From: Zopfochytrium polystomum
Lineage: Eukaryota; Chytridiomycota; Chytridiomycetes; Chytridiales; Chytridiaceae
NCBI GenBank assembly: GCA_025765615.1
Contig: JAIVFJ010000019.1
Span: forward strand, 434,001 to 498,000
Reading direction: 5' to 3'
Length of the DNA: 64,000 nt
The position numbers were made by a program, and so were the translations under genes. Within the stretch, counting starts at the first letter, position 1, and each line of letters starts with the position of its first letter. The notes below the pieces were generated by a model that saw nothing but the letters and a program-made list of their open reading frames with translations, made no database searches and was not told where the DNA came from. Positions 12,481 to 24,325 of this stretch are shown here, piece by piece.

Positions 12481-12604
12481 TGGTTCTCCTCTTCCTGTGT
12501 GTAATGCCCCGACGCAGCCTCAATGCACAAAACAAAAAACAAAGTATCGGTACGTTCTACACCCACCGAATGCGTTCGGTGTTGGTGAGCTTCACGGTTG
12601 GTGA
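9001..12604 (+). CDS. Zn2Cys6-PHD-chromodomain protein with degenerate SNF2/CHD ATPase lobe
   Basis: Exon model: 9001-9085, 9204-10396, 10513-10927, about 11063-11298, 11413-11761, 11883-11939, 12044-12154 and 12518-12604. The first junction joins two halves of a perfect fungal Zn(II)2Cys6 cluster: CRECSEKKRKC, then CEPCASRGLNC. Next come a Ser/Ala/Pro-rich linker and a PHD finger (CIQC; CGACASSFHTSC; CPHC; Cys4-His-Cys3). Two chromodomain-like pieces follow (YLVKYVGRPYCQAEWV and VLARWRGLPTSEDCWVDWP). The C-terminal part follows the order of a CHD remodeller N-lobe: NPFAVIIPPEEMPAW, then VFQKTNLRTVLYTG, REYHLF and SLQDLDPAVLIPLACFVDK. No Walker A, DEAH box or TGTPLQN motif remains, and there is no helicase C lobe. 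The third-to-fourth exon junction does not keep phase in my model, so an exon or a base is unresolved there. The terminal exon is tentative. Probably a chromatin-binding protein that cannot hydrolyse ATP. Confidence 0.65.
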
Positions 12605-13280
12605 AGAAGGACTCTGCAAGTGCGTGTTGGGCTTTCGCCGCCGGGGGGCGGGGATGCGCCTTTTTTTTACATGTATTTACAAATGCATCGCAGTAGTTAC
12701 TACCCCATGAACTATTACACCTTCACCCAGCCGACACCCCCCCGCATGGACGAAGAAGGGAAGGGGAGAGCAACAAGAGCAACGGAGTGAAGTGGAATCA
12801 TCCAGTTCAACCGTCAGCAAAAATAAAATGTCGTGCCCCGTATCTGTCCGTCATCCCCGCGACGTGCGGTTGAGGCGTTTCGTCTGGATCTCCAAAACGC
12901 CGGACGGTCTAAAGGTGGGCAAGGTAATCTGTCCCGGGCTACAAAGTGGGAGGTGGTGGGCAACCACAAAGTGCCCTCGCACCAGCCATACCAAGCCAAC
13001 CACCTTGTCGCACCGGGCGCCATCAGCATGGAAGGAAAAGCTGGGGCGTCCGGCTCTCGGGAGTCAATCAATGCTTCAGAGTCGGAAGCTCTCAAAAAGG
13101 AGAAAAAGAAAAGCTGGAAACGCAAAAAAGCACCAGCCCTGAGAGCGCGAATGGAGCATGTGGAGCTCCAAATAAAGAATTTTATTGGATCCGCCAGCAT
13201 TTCTGCCCCAAACGAGCACTTCCTTTCCCTTCTCACTCTCGCGCTTCTCACCGTCACCGCCGTCAGGGGCCGCTGGGTGT
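12605..13280. other. Intergenic between convergent genes
   Basis: 3' regions of the Zn2Cys6-PHD protein (+) and of uS5 (-). ORFs of 116-193 codons here on either strand overlap each other, resemble nothing and partly run antisense to uS5. I see no supported gene. Confidence 0.4.
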
Positions 13281-14063
13281 TTAGTGCTTCTTGGCGGACT
13301 TGGCGAGGAAGTCGCTCCACTCCTGGTAGGGAGACTTGGAGAACTCGGTCTCCTGCCACAGGTCGGGGGTCAAGAAGCCGTAGGTCTCGCCGATGGCCTG
13401 GAAGGTCGCCTTGACGAAGTTACCGAGGGTCTTGGTCGAACCCCTGGAGGTGGTGTAGCAGTCCTGGATACCGGCCAGCTGGAGAAGCTTCTTGGGGACA
13501 GGGGCGGCGACGATGCCGGTACCACGCGGAGCAGGGACAAGACGAGCGGTGACGGAACCGCACTTGCCCGTGACCTTGGCCGGGACGGTGTGGGGCTCTC
13601 CGAGAATGGAACCCCAGTAACCGCGACGGACGGGGATGACCGAGAGCTTGGCGAGGATGATGGCGCCACGGATAGCGTTGGCGACTTCCTTGGAGCACTT
13701 GACGCCGAGACCGACATGGCCGTTCGAGTCACCGATGGCGACAAAGGCCTTGAATCGGGTGCGCTGACCGGCGCGGGTCTGCTTCTGCACCGGCATGATC
13801 TTCATGACCTCGTCCTTCAGCTTGGGCAGGAAGAAGTCGACAATCTGGTACTCCTTGATCGGGAGCGAGAAGAGGTAGATGTGCTCGATGGACGGGATGT
13901 TGCCCGCCTTGACGAGACGGCCGAGCTTGGTCACGGGGACCCAGCCCTCCTTTTCGTCGTCACCACGGCGGCCGCGTCCGCGGTCACCACGACGGCCGCG
14001 TCCGCGACCGCCACGGTCACCACGTCCACGTCCACGACCTCCGGCCGCTGCGTTGTCAGCCAT
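13281..14063 (-). CDS. RPS2: 40S ribosomal protein uS5 (Rps2)
   Basis: Uninterrupted 260-codon gene for the small-subunit protein at the mRNA entry tunnel, needed for decoding fidelity. The N-terminus is an Arg/Gly (RGG-type) tail, usual for eukaryotic uS5 and a methylation target. It is followed by [95 protein letters not shown] and [17 protein letters not shown]. The C-terminal signature is [16 protein letters not shown]. Length is the family norm. Codon usage is strongly biased to C-ending codons, as expected for a highly expressed gene, and this is the cleanest coding sequence in the window. The adjacent gene on its 5' side is divergent. Confidence 0.98.
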   Translation of the reverse strand: MADNAAAGGRGRGRGDRGGRGRGRRGDRGRGRRGDDEKEGWVPVTKLGRLVKAGNIPSIEHIYLFSLPIKEYQIVDFFLPKLKDEVMKIMPVQKQTRAGQRTRFKAFVAIGDSNGHVGLGVKCSKEVANAIRGAIILAKLSVIPVRRGYWGSILGEPHTVPAKVTGKCGSVTARLVPAPRGTGIVAAPVPKKLLQLAGIQDCYTTSRGSTKTLGNFVKATFQAIGETYGFLTPDLWQETEFSKSPYQEWSDFLAKSAKKH

Positions 14064-15054
14064 TTGTATGCTACGTTGATGGGGAAAGCGATCGTTAGCG
14101 GGCTGTGTGCAGGATAGAGGTGATGGATGGAGAAGCAGTGCGAAGAAAGGTATAAGAGGGATCGGGAAGGGATGGGATGGGATGGGACGGGATGGGATGG
14201 ACGGACGGTTGCGGACAAAGTACTCACAAGGTGCTTGCTGTGGAGTTCAAAGAGATAAAATTGAATGAAGAGGACCATTCAACGATGACAAGAAATAGAG
14301 GAAATAGAGGATCTGCTTTGACAAGGCGGGCAGAATCACGTGCCAGACCCTCCAAAGTTGGCCGTGCCACTTGGCGTTCCCCAAGAAGCACACTAATAAG
14401 GCGTACTCTTGCTGATTTGTTCAGTTTCGGTCGCGGGCCCGTAGGTGGGGAGCCACGCAGCCTTGGCGAAGGACGGAGAACAAGAATGTGGAAAGTGGGA
14501 AAAGGCCCATTGCTTTCTTTCTTTTTTTGTTTTTAGCCGCCTATGAATGCTGAATACAGTGAGAAAAAATAAGAGAAGAGGAGGAAAAAGAAGGAAGAAG
14601 GAGCTGGCACTCTGCTGTTGAGTGATGTCTGTTCCATCAAAGAAAGAAAGAGGGGATCAGGCACCAGCTTCTTTCTGTTCTCGTCCCACTCGCTGTTCTT
14701 CTCTTTTCTTGATTCCGTGCAGCTCACTCGTTGTCTGCTGGGAGCGTTCTAGCAACACCTCTGCTCCCAGCCAGCTATAGCACCCTACTTTTTTTTCGTA
14801 TTGGGAATTAGGTCTCGTTCTCCCTTTGATGGTGATGAGACACCCCCAACGGGTTTGGGTTGAAGCAGAAAGACAGAGATTGTAACGCACTGTGACCGAC
14901 GGTCCAGTGAGGACTTGGTATTTTATACAAGGCGGACGAAGACAAGAAAGCCACAACCCGAGCGGGAGAGACTGGCTTTTTCGGCCAATTGGCATTTTGT
15001 ATTTTCTTCCTCGTTTGTTTTTTTGCTGATTTTATTGTGAAATACAGTCCAGTC
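14064..15054. promoter_or_regulatory. Divergent promoter region uS5 / DUF1769 gene
   Basis: About 1 kb between two divergent starts. Next to uS5 there is a run of GGGAT/GGGAC repeats at about 14167-14202. A ribosomal-protein leader intron could lie here but none could be defined. No coding sequence is supported. Confidence 0.4.
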
Positions 15055-16735
15055 ATGGCCGCAACGCTGAGGATCCGCGTCGGCACATCCGTCGACTCCC
15101 TCGTCGTCTGCAACCCCAACGATGAGGCGCGGCCCGTCAGGATCCTGTCCGAGCACTTTGACGTGCGTGCGTTGCGCTGGTTGCGCCCTCCGATCGTTTT
15201 CTTTCTCTTCTTCTTCTTCTTGTTCCCCTTGGTCTGTAACCGGCGGCGCCGGCGGCGATTACTGCAGTGATGGTCAAAAAAAAGAAGCCCCTTCCCCGCC
15301 ACGGACACCAACATCCCCGAACCTCCGTGACGATTGCTGGGTGCGCATCATGACGGAGGAGGAACGCTGAACACCCCCCGATCAACTCCCTCGCCACACC
15401 CCCCCTACAGGGCTACTTCCTCATACGCATCAAAAACTTCCAGGGCGTTGTCCCAGAAGGCGAACCCCGCATCCCAAACTGCTCGTACTTTGAGGGCCGC
15501 AGGCGGCTCATGTCGGTTCAGTTCCAGGGCAGCTTCACCCAGCCCTGGACTGCGAATGATCTTGGTGAGCGGCTTTCGCTTTGTTTCGAATTGGAACGTG
15601 CGCAAGTCAAAACACTTCTGAACTGAGTACGGCACGCACCCACGCATACACGCACCTCTCCTCCTTCTCCGGCAATACAGTTTGGTCGAATGATTGGGAA
15701 CAACCCCTAAACGTTCCAAAAGTGATGAGCTTGTTCACAAAGGTGTGGCGTTACACCACACTGAATTGGTTGATTTGCTGAATGTTTTCTTTCCTTCCTT
15801 CACCCATTTTGGTCCTTGTAGTTCATGTCCGTGACCGACCCGGGATCGTACTCCGACCTCAAAATCGACAGACCCTATATGCGCTCCTACGGTACGAGGC
15901 CGGCCCGTGCTTGGAAGCGACTCCTTTTCACCCCAATTTAAAACGAACTATTTACGTTCAAAAACAGTGGTGACGGCGATGTGTACGTTATCCGCATGGT
16001 CGCCAGTCTCGGAAGACCCCATGAACGAACCCTTTCGCGTCAACATCACCGAAGATGCGTCCTCCTTATACCCAACCGCAAACGGCCCCAGAGCCACCTC
16101 CCGCGCAAACTCCCTCGCCTCGGTGTCCTCCACGACCTCCAACCTTGTGTCCGTCTCGCTGTCAGACTCGGCCGCCAAACCCGGCCGTCGGATCGTCCCC
16201 CCGCGCGGCGCGTCCCTTGCCGCGTCGGCGGCCGCCGCGGCAGAACCAGAAGAACCCGCGCGCGACTGGAAGCTGATTGAAAAGGCCAAAAAGGGCGGAG
16301 AGGAGGGCGTCGCGGCGCGTCGCAAGTTTTTCGCGTCGGAGGTGAACCGGAGAGAGGCCATTTTCCACCCGTCGCAGGTGTACGGTGAGCAGACTGACTT
16401 GCGCCCCCCGCCGGAGCACTTTTTCTTCCTTCGTTTCAGCCACTTTTTCTAGTTTCAGCAGTCTCGGCTTTGGCTGACAAAGCGAGGGGTTCCATCTTCG
16501 CCCTCACTCCCCAACCCCCCCAATCCCCTCAGGCTTTGAGGTCTTCAACCCGTACTTTGACCCAAACTCGTTCAAGACCAAGATTCCGGGCGGTGTGACA
16601 ATCGACATGAGAAGGATGATGCGCGGTCAGCCAATGCGGACGCGGCTGATGACAAGCGACGGAAGGACGGTCTTCCTGGTCGTCGAGCTCTCACAGGAAT
16701 CAGACGGGGATCTGGACGACGACACGGACGACTGA
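15055..16735 (+). CDS. DUF1769 family protein
   Basis: Six exons: 15055-15162, 15411-15564, 15681-15742, 15822-15891, 15968-16384 and 16533-16735. All are GT-AG and phase-consistent. The protein starts MAATLRIRVGTSVDSLVV. The central block carries the hallmarks of the fungal DUF1769 domain: GYFLIRIKNFQGVVPEGEPR, then CSYFEGRRRLMSVQFQGSF and later FMSVTDPGSYSDLKIDRPY. This is a predicted beta-rich domain of unknown function. Exon 5 holds a Ser/Ala-rich insert, then a basic helix (DWKLIEKAKKGGEEG). The last exon gives FEVFNPYFDPNSFKTKIPGG and an acidic tail (DGDLDDDTDD). Length is about 337 residues, typical for the family. Function is not known, so none is assigned. The start ATG is the only one in frame before the conserved strand. 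Confidence 0.85.
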
Positions 16736-17284
16736 GCAGGAAAACCTGCTCTGTTGTTGCCTTTTTTTGTTTGTTTTTGCCACCAGCGCCCCCTCTCCTG
16801 CTGTCTTGGCTGTCGCTCTTTCGTCCCCCTTACCCCCACCCCGCCCCACCCCATTCTTTGAACACGAACGTTACTTTTTTTCTTCCGAACGAACGCGCAT
16901 ACACAATGAATCGACGACGCGTTGATGCACCTCTGGCGAAACCCTTTCCTTTTTCTTTTCTTTTTTTTTTCTTTTTTCCTCTCCTGTTTCTGTGGTGAAT
17001 TTTTTTTGCTTTTCAGACCGGGAGGCGCAAAAGGGAGGACGGGAAAGGGAGAGGCCAAGTTACGGCGAGCGAGGGGACACTTCCACTTCCCATTTGCCCT
17101 CTTCTCTCCTGTCGACATTTTATTGCCTTGTTACTTGATTTTTTTTTTTTGGCTTTCCTTGACAACTGACCTCACCTCTCCGCGCATTTGCTTTGCATAG
17201 CCGACATTTTGGAAACAAGCTCCCGGTCCTGTTAGTTTTTTTTTGGGTTTTAGTTTTTCTCTGATTTTTTGGTTCCTTCTCCAA

Positions 17285-17315
<31 letters not shown>

Positions 17316-18460
17316 GTTTTCGTGTCCGTCTTTCCCACGCAACTCCGAGCTCCCAAGTGTTCCAAGGGTTCCAATCAGTGGCGTCTGGCGTTGAGTGTGT
17401 TGGTGGGGGGAGGTGGGAGTTCCGATCATTGCGCGAAGAGAGCGAGAGCGTCTCGCTCGCGCGGCCTGGATTCTACCAACACATTGCAGCATAGCGTTTA
17501 TGGTACCAATAAATAATAATAACAGTAATTATAGCAACTGACGGAAAAAATCAAATGGTTTAACGAGGTGTTTCCATTGTTTGTTCGAGAACTGTGTTTG
17601 CGTAGTGGAGCGACGAGACGACTCCACAAGGACAGTGCAAAAAAAAAAAAAAAAGAAAAAAAAAAAGGACTACGAGAGAAAGCAAAAATCAAGAAAAATC
17701 CAAAAAAAGAAAAACCCTGCACACGCACACACACACACTCAACGGCGGAGGTGTGTGTATTTTTCGGTTGGCGGTCGTCGGTAAGAGAGGAAGAGAGAGG
17801 GAGGGAGAGAGACAGAGGACGACTTGAGAGAGAGGGTCCCAGGGCGGCCCTCCCTCGCTCGCTTGAACCCACAAACCCCCAGCGGCCCCCCTTTACCCTC
17901 CTCCCACCTCCTTCACTGCACCTGCTGTGGGTTGCAACCGCCTCCGCCGCCGCCGCCGCCGCCACCACCACCACCACCACCGCCGCTGCTGCTGCTGCTG
18001 CGGTACCTGCCCGCTTTTTTCACGTGCTGCGGCGAAACACTGCCACCCACCCACCTTCCCGCCCGATATCCCCTCCCTGTCCCGTGTCTCGCTCCTGCTT
18101 CTGTCCTTAAAGTTCCAACCGTTCGCGCCCCATCTCCGAACACTTCCACACTCCGCGGGTTGCCCTGCAACTTCCCCTCCGCGACCCGTCCGCTCGTTCC
18201 TAACGCTGCGTTTTTTCCGCCATCTGTAGCTGCTGCCGTGCGCAATCGGCTCAATCTCCAGCGTCGTCAGGCGATCGACCAGCAACCCACTTGCCGACCC
18301 CGAACTTCATCTAATACTTGGCTTTTGTACCGTGTGGCGATTCCTTTTCCCCCTCCAGTTTCCGCCGAACACGCAATCGGTCGCCGCCAGCAGCCAGATA
18401 GCTCTCTTGCCATCAGTATTCTGCCAGTGAGCGGGCAGCCTCCTTCCCCTTTCTGCCCGC
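16736..18460. other. Intergenic 16.7-18.5 kb, leader of recyclin gene
   Basis: Contains T-tracts (17138-17149, 17289-17315), an A-tract (17640-17654), GA-rich sequence (17785-17840) and a CCGCCG/CCACCA run near 17940-18000. Long ORFs here are low-complexity readings of these repeats. No supported exon; probably promoter and 5' leader of the gene starting at 18461. Confidence 0.4.
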
Positions 18461-21400
18461 ATGACGACGCCCTTTCTACGGCGTTTTGTCGGAGGGGGCG
18501 GCGGTGGCTCCGGCCCCGGTGGAGGCGGCTCCGCCCAGAAGTCGCAGACCATGACGCTCGCCGGCCTACCCCCAGACCTGATCATCCGCATTTTCACCTT
18601 CCTCCCCGTCCCCGATCTTCCAAAGGTCGCCCGCGCCTCGCGCCGCCTAAAGATCCTCGCCTACAACGACGATGTCTACAAACCAAAGCTGCGCGTCATG
18701 GGCGTCGTCACCGGCGGATCCGACCACAATCTCGCCAGCCCGCAGGCGATCGCCGCAGCCGAAGCTGAGGCAGCGGCCGTCAGCAGGCTGTCGTCCAAAT
18801 TGAAGCAGCTGCCCGGCGGAAACATGCTTCCTGGAGGAACGAGGGTACCTCGAGACGGGAACCATGTGGGGCGCCGTCGACGAGCTCCAGCCGAGCCTTC
18901 TCGACGATCCCGTTCCGCTGCCAGAGTCAGGTCCCAGCGCGCAGGGCAGCGGATCGTCCCTCGAAAACGGATCGAACGCCAGCACTGCCGATCCGACCAG
19001 CTCAGACTCGTCGTCTTCCTCTTCGTCCTCCTCCACAAACCCCGCCTCCGCCTCTAACCCTGCGTCCTCCGCCTCTGCGTCATCCGGCCCCGTCCCGCAA
19101 ATCACGGCCGGAATCCCAAACATGCGTAAATCCAACCTCGTCGTCGGTGCTGGGGGAATCAAGGTCATTGGCCGTAGCGCCAGCGGCCTCATCATTGGCA
19201 ACAGCAGCGGATCCATCAACTCAAACCGGAGGATCAAAGCCCCTGGCCTGAACGGGGTCCGTGCCCGCGACGCCTTCAAGGCCATTTACACCGAACTCTG
19301 CCCGTACTACGTGGACTTTCGCAGCGGCCGGTCAAAGGACTCCAAAGTCTTTCGGGACAACAAGGACCTCATCGAGGTCGCCACCCTTTTGCGCCGCATT
19401 CGACTGCTGTCGCAAGCCAAGTTCATCCCCGACATGGACGAAGTCAACTTTTCGCTCGAAACGACCATCCAATGGTTCGAGTCAATGCTGCTGGGCCAGT
19501 TTGAGCGCGCGTACGATGCGGGGAACATTGCAGAGATGAAAAAGAACGCGACCGCCGGCTACGAGCTCAACGGAGGCGCCGCCTGCGTGCAAGTGTTCAT
19601 CTCAAAGAACCCAATATTTTTCGACCACACTTTCAACCCTTCGCTCGTCGCCTCCAAGCTTCCCTCGGGATCGTCCTCGGACCCGCAGGGCTACGCCCTC
19701 GCGGACGAATTTGCCAAGTTCATGGACCACATGCTCACAAACTGCCGCAAGCAAGCCGCCGTCATCGCCAAAGTGTTCAACCCCGAAATGGACGCCATGA
19801 CGTCCTTTGTCACCAAAGTCTTTGAGGACTCGATCACAGAGTACCTCTCCGCCGTCCTCAAAACCGCAAAGGAGCGCGAAAGCTCCGCCATCTACCTGCA
19901 TACCCTGGCCACCGCTGTCCACTGCTGCACGCAGTTTTTGGACTTTATCCGCGCCGCCGAACCCACCGTCACCGTCCACTCCAACCGGATACGCGAGGCG
20001 ATCGCAAATATCTTTAGACCGTACACGCAGAACTACATGGAGTTGGAGCTCGAGCACTTGCAGAAGAAGATTGACTCCGAGCTGAACAAGTGGAAAAACA
20101 GGGTGAGAAGTTGGAACCACGCGCCGCGTCTTGAATTCCTGTTTTGCGATCCTCCAGCAAGCGCTCTACCCCCCCCAGATCTAACTGCCCACAACAGAAA
20201 GACAAAGTGGGCGACCCGTCGGCGAACGGCTCGTCCAACTCTGCGGCGGCCAGCTACCTCACCGACGCCGAAAAGGCGCAGGCCCACAAGCGCCAGGTCA
20301 TGAACACAATGAAGACAGTCCTCTACGCGCCCATGGCCCTCGGCAAGTCGCTCGCCATCGTCGGCAACGGCATCCTCGGCGCCGCCAACCCAAAGGCGAA
20401 GGACCAGAACGAGTCGCTCCTCGACGACGGCGAGGACGGCGCCGGCGCGACCGCGTCCGACGCCGCCTCCCGCCCGCCCAGAGACGACAACGGCTCCACC
20501 ACTTACCGGCTGGACGATAACTCGCTGGGATCCCTCGTGTCGCTCGAGCTTTGCTTGACTTTGATTCACGCGAACAAGGAGTCGCTGGGCCGCGCGCTCG
20601 TCATCACCGCGGCGGTCAAGATGGCGCAATTGTTTGTGTTTTTTCTTTTCTTTCCCGCCTCTAATTTGCTTTTCAACCCTCTCGTTGTTTGTTCTTCCTC
20701 TCGTACCGTTGTTTGGCGCCCGGTTGTTTTAACCCTCTTTCACCCCTCTGTGACCCAGGAAAGCGAACGCCGGCAAGGTGTTCATCAAGCTGCTTCAAGC
20801 CGTCGGGGAAGGCCACATGTACCCTGCGTTCCAAAAGTGAGCGACTCTTTCCGCGTTATTCTCACGTCACTTTTCTGACTGACCGCCTTTTAACGTTCTC
20901 TCGGCTTTCAAACAATCCTGTCGCGCCTGGCTCTTCCGACACATCAGCGCCATCGATCGCCTCAGCAGATCGGTGCCGATCATCGACTGGGCCGGATCCG
21001 GCGGCCGCGCGGTCAACCTGGACTCGCTTCAGTTCTTTGAGCTCGTCCACGTGGCCGATTTGATCCATCAGATGGTGGACGTGTACTTTGTCGAAGACGT
21101 CGTTGAGTAGCAGCCAAAGCTTTCTTTTCTGTTTCTTTCCTTTTTTTTTTTTCTTTTTCTTTTCTTTTTTCGAGGAGGAAGCTTGCTTAAACGTTCCTTT
21201 TGCCCTTTTGCCCACCACCACCCACCAACCCACGCAGAAACCCTGGATCGACGAGAACGACTTCCTCTCGGACGTCATGGTCGAGAAGAAGTCGTTTGAC
21301 CGCCAGTCCGACGACAACGTGGCCCACGGCATGGACAAGGCCATCCAGGTCCTCATCAACCAGGTCGACTCCATCTTCATGACCACCCAGGAACCCGCGG

Positions 21401-22188
21401 ACTTTAACCCGCCACAGAGTAACATTGTGTTTGATCTGAAACCGACAAAGGTGAGAGAGGGGGGGTTGAGGGAGCAAAGAACGATTTTTTTTTTTTTTTT
21501 TTTTTTTTTTTTGACTCACATCAAACCACCCAAAGGCGTGCCGAGACGTGATCGCGTGCCTGAACGCGCACACGCGGCTGCTGAACGGCGTCACGAACAA
21601 GGACACGCTCGAGGTGTTTTTCGGTGAAGTCGGCATCCGGCTCTTCAAGTAAGCGCGCGCTCCTCCCGGTTTTTTTTTTTTTTTTTTTTTTTTCTTTTCT
21701 AGTAAGCCGGTCGTGTGGGCGTTGCGTTGCTGACTTGTGTGTTTGTTTTTACACGCCCAGCGTCATTATCAAAAACATCAAGAAGCACCAAGTCAGCCAG
21801 TCGGGGCGCCATGGCGCTGATCTGGTAAATTTAAAAAAAAACAAAAAAAAAACGCGCTTCTTTTCCAACTCACACAACAACATACAACAACGAAAAAAAA
21901 AAAAAAAAAAAAAAAAACAAAAAAAAAACACAAAGCGACCTCAACCGGTTCTACGAATGGGCCGCCAACCTCCGCGTCGGCGCCGTCGCCCGCCTCTTCC
22001 TCGTCCTCAAAGAGCTCGGCAACCTCTTCCTCGCCGACGGCGGCCAGGACCTGAAAAACCTCGTCCACGACGCCGAGCGCTACCACGGCGCCCTCCGCCC
22101 CGAAGACATTTACGAGCTCCTCGCCAGCAGGACCGATTACAAGAGGATCCAAAAACACGTCGAGTCCAAGGAGTGTGTTGTCATGTGA
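18461..22188 (+). CDS. RCY1: Recyclin-1 (F-box and Sec10-like trafficking protein), two apparent +1 shifts
   Basis: Homologue of fungal Rcy1, an F-box/exocyst-like protein that recycles plasma-membrane proteins from endosomes. An F-box (LAGLPPDLIIRIFTFLPVPD) lies at about residues 30-70. A long alpha-helical Sec10-like region follows (ARDAFKAIYTELCPYYVDF, ELELEHLQKKIDSELNKW, FELVHVADLIHQMVDVYF, KPWIDENDFLSDVM, ICDLNRFYEWAANLRVG). The C-terminus is CVVM, a CaaX farnesylation box as in yeast Rcy1. Exons: 18461-20102, 20199-20631, 20759-20836, 20948-21101, 21238-21450, 21536-21648, 21761-21824 and 21936-22188. Two places need a one-base skip: a G3 run at 18843-18845 and a G4 run at 21803-21806. 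Removing one G from each restores conserved sequence (second site: SGAMALICDLNRF). For the first, a 46 nt GT-AG intron is formally possible. Either assembly indels or a damaged gene. Confidence 0.87.
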
Positions 22189-22760
22189 TTTTTTGTTTTG
22201 TTTTTTTTTTCCGATTTTTCCTTTCTATTCTTTCTTTCTTTTTTTTTTTTTTTTTTTTTTTTTTTGTTTGGCTTGGGTGGGATTGTGCGAACGGCGGGTG
22301 GGTTGGAGGGTTGGGGGGGGGCTTGGAAGAGGGATTAGGAGGCGGGGGGGGCAAGGGTTATATCTGACAAACCGGGGCCAACCTCTCCCTTGTCTCGCTC
22401 TAGCCTTTTTTTTTTATCTAGCCGCACTTGTTTTTTGCTGCCATTTTTTTTTTTCTTCTACTTCAAGAGAACTACCTGGTACCCCCCCTTTATTGCGCGT
22501 TCTCCTTTTTCTTTTCGCTTTGGTGAGGGGGGTGTAGGCAGCAGTTGGAGGGGTGGGGGTTGGTGGTCGACGAACGGGTCGCGTCTGTTGTTGGTGATCT
22601 GATCCGTGCGACGCGCGCGGCGCTTTTGCGGACGGTCGCCCAAAGAAAATGAAAAAAAACAACAGCGTCGCTTCCAACCCCCCTTCCTTTTTTTTATTTT
22701 CTTTTTTTTTTTTTTTGTCGCTCTTACATTTCTGTGAACCCCCCAAATCACAGTTCCTCT
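22189..22760. other. Convergent 3' region of recyclin and the PDI-like gene
   Basis: No gene. T-tracts at 22239-22265 and elsewhere, G-rich runs (22310-22350), and an A-rich stretch. Likely the two 3' untranslated regions. Confidence 0.4.
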
Positions 22761-23206
22761 TCAATCCTGCTTCGTCTCCTTCCGCGTCGCACCCGCCGCG
22801 CCCTTGCCGCCTTTGCCGTCCTTGCCGCCGTCGTCGTCGCTATCGTCGTCCGTCGGCGTCGGCGTCCGCGACTCGGACACGAGCCACCAGATCAGCAGGA
22901 ACACCAGCACCACGCCCGTCGCGGCCACCGCAAAGGGGTGTTTGGCGACGAGGAGCTTTGTTTTTTGTTTTTTTTTTTTTTTTTTTTGGTGGGGGGAAAG
23001 GCGGGGCGGGAGTTGAGAGGTTTGGAATATCGCTATTGCTTGGAAGGGAGTTTGTTGCGGGAAGGAAGGGTTGGGGAGTTTCGCTCACCACAAAGGGCGT
23101 CACGACCTTGCTGAACTTGACAAAGAAGCCGCCGACGACGCCGTGGATGGATTTGCCCTTTTTTGTTTGTTTTTCAAAGGTGAGTACATGTACACGAACG
23201 CGCACG

Positions 23207-23246
<40 letters not shown>

Positions 23247-24275
23247 ACAGAAAAAACACAAACCTTGAGCTTCCCCTCCATCACCAGCACCACGTTCGCC
23301 AGCAGCTTCTCCCCAATGGCCTCCGCCTCGCCCGCGCCGCCGCTCTCGCCGCCGCCGCCAACGTCAAACAACGCGCCGTCCGCGCCGCGCTCGTAAAACT
23401 CCTCGTCCCGCGGCGACGCGACCACAAACCGCGGCAGCCCCGCCGGCGTGTCGATCCCGTACATCCGCCGCACGTACTCGCCGCGCTCGCGCCCGTCCAG
23501 CCACGCGAACCGCACCGGGTTGCGCCCGGCAACCTTCATCGGGTCCGCGCGGCGCCGCCGGCTCCACCCGCGCGCCGCCGCACGCAGGCCCGCCACCGCC
23601 AGCGACGTCGCCGAAGGCGGCGGCGATCCCTCGCCGCCACCCACGCCGCCGTCCACGATCGCGAGCACGACCAGGTGGTCGCCGCCCAGCAGCTCCTGCG
23701 AATTGCCGGCGTCCAGCTGCGGCGCCAGGGGGTGCTTGTTGTCGACTATCCACCGCCGCAGCGCGAGCTGCTGCGCGGTCGTCGCGAGGTCTTGCAGCGT
23801 CCGCGCTGGGCACCGCGTGTGGTCCGAGCCGCCGTCCTTGGTGATCACCAGCGCCGCCGCCGCCGCCGGCGTCGCCGTGTCGCTGCTGTCGAGGCCGAGG
23901 CGCTGGAAACCGGCCGCGTCGGGGACGACGTAGACGGGGAGGTCTGCGCGGAGCGAGGCGGCGACGCTCGCAAAGTGGGTCTGCGTTTTTGAAATGTTTT
24001 GAAGATCGTCGTTGGTTCCTTTTTTTTTGTTTTTTTTGGTGGACTTACAAGGTGGTCCGAAGTGAGGGCTTTTGGATCATAGACGTAGAAGACGGCAACG
24101 TCGCTGGCTTCTGCGATGCTTGCGACCTCGGATGCTCTGATTGTCTTGAAGGCCGGGCTGGGTGTGGGGGAGTGGGACTGTTAAGGTAATGCGGGTGGTC
24201 GATCGCAGGCGATTGCTTGCGCGAGTGGGTGTCATGACAGCACTCGCGCACGTGCACACGCACACATACACATAG

Positions 24276-24325
<50 letters not shown>

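Noticed and set aside
13185..14117. 310-codon plus-strand ORF
   Set aside because: Antisense of the uS5 gene; its length follows from the strong codon bias of uS5.
17824..18460. Proline/arginine-rich ORF upstream of recyclin
   Set aside because: Reads through leader repeats in a different frame from the F-box start.
22649..23992. 447-codon plus-strand ORF
   Set aside because: Antisense to the thioredoxin/PDI-like gene and crosses its introns and a CA repeat.
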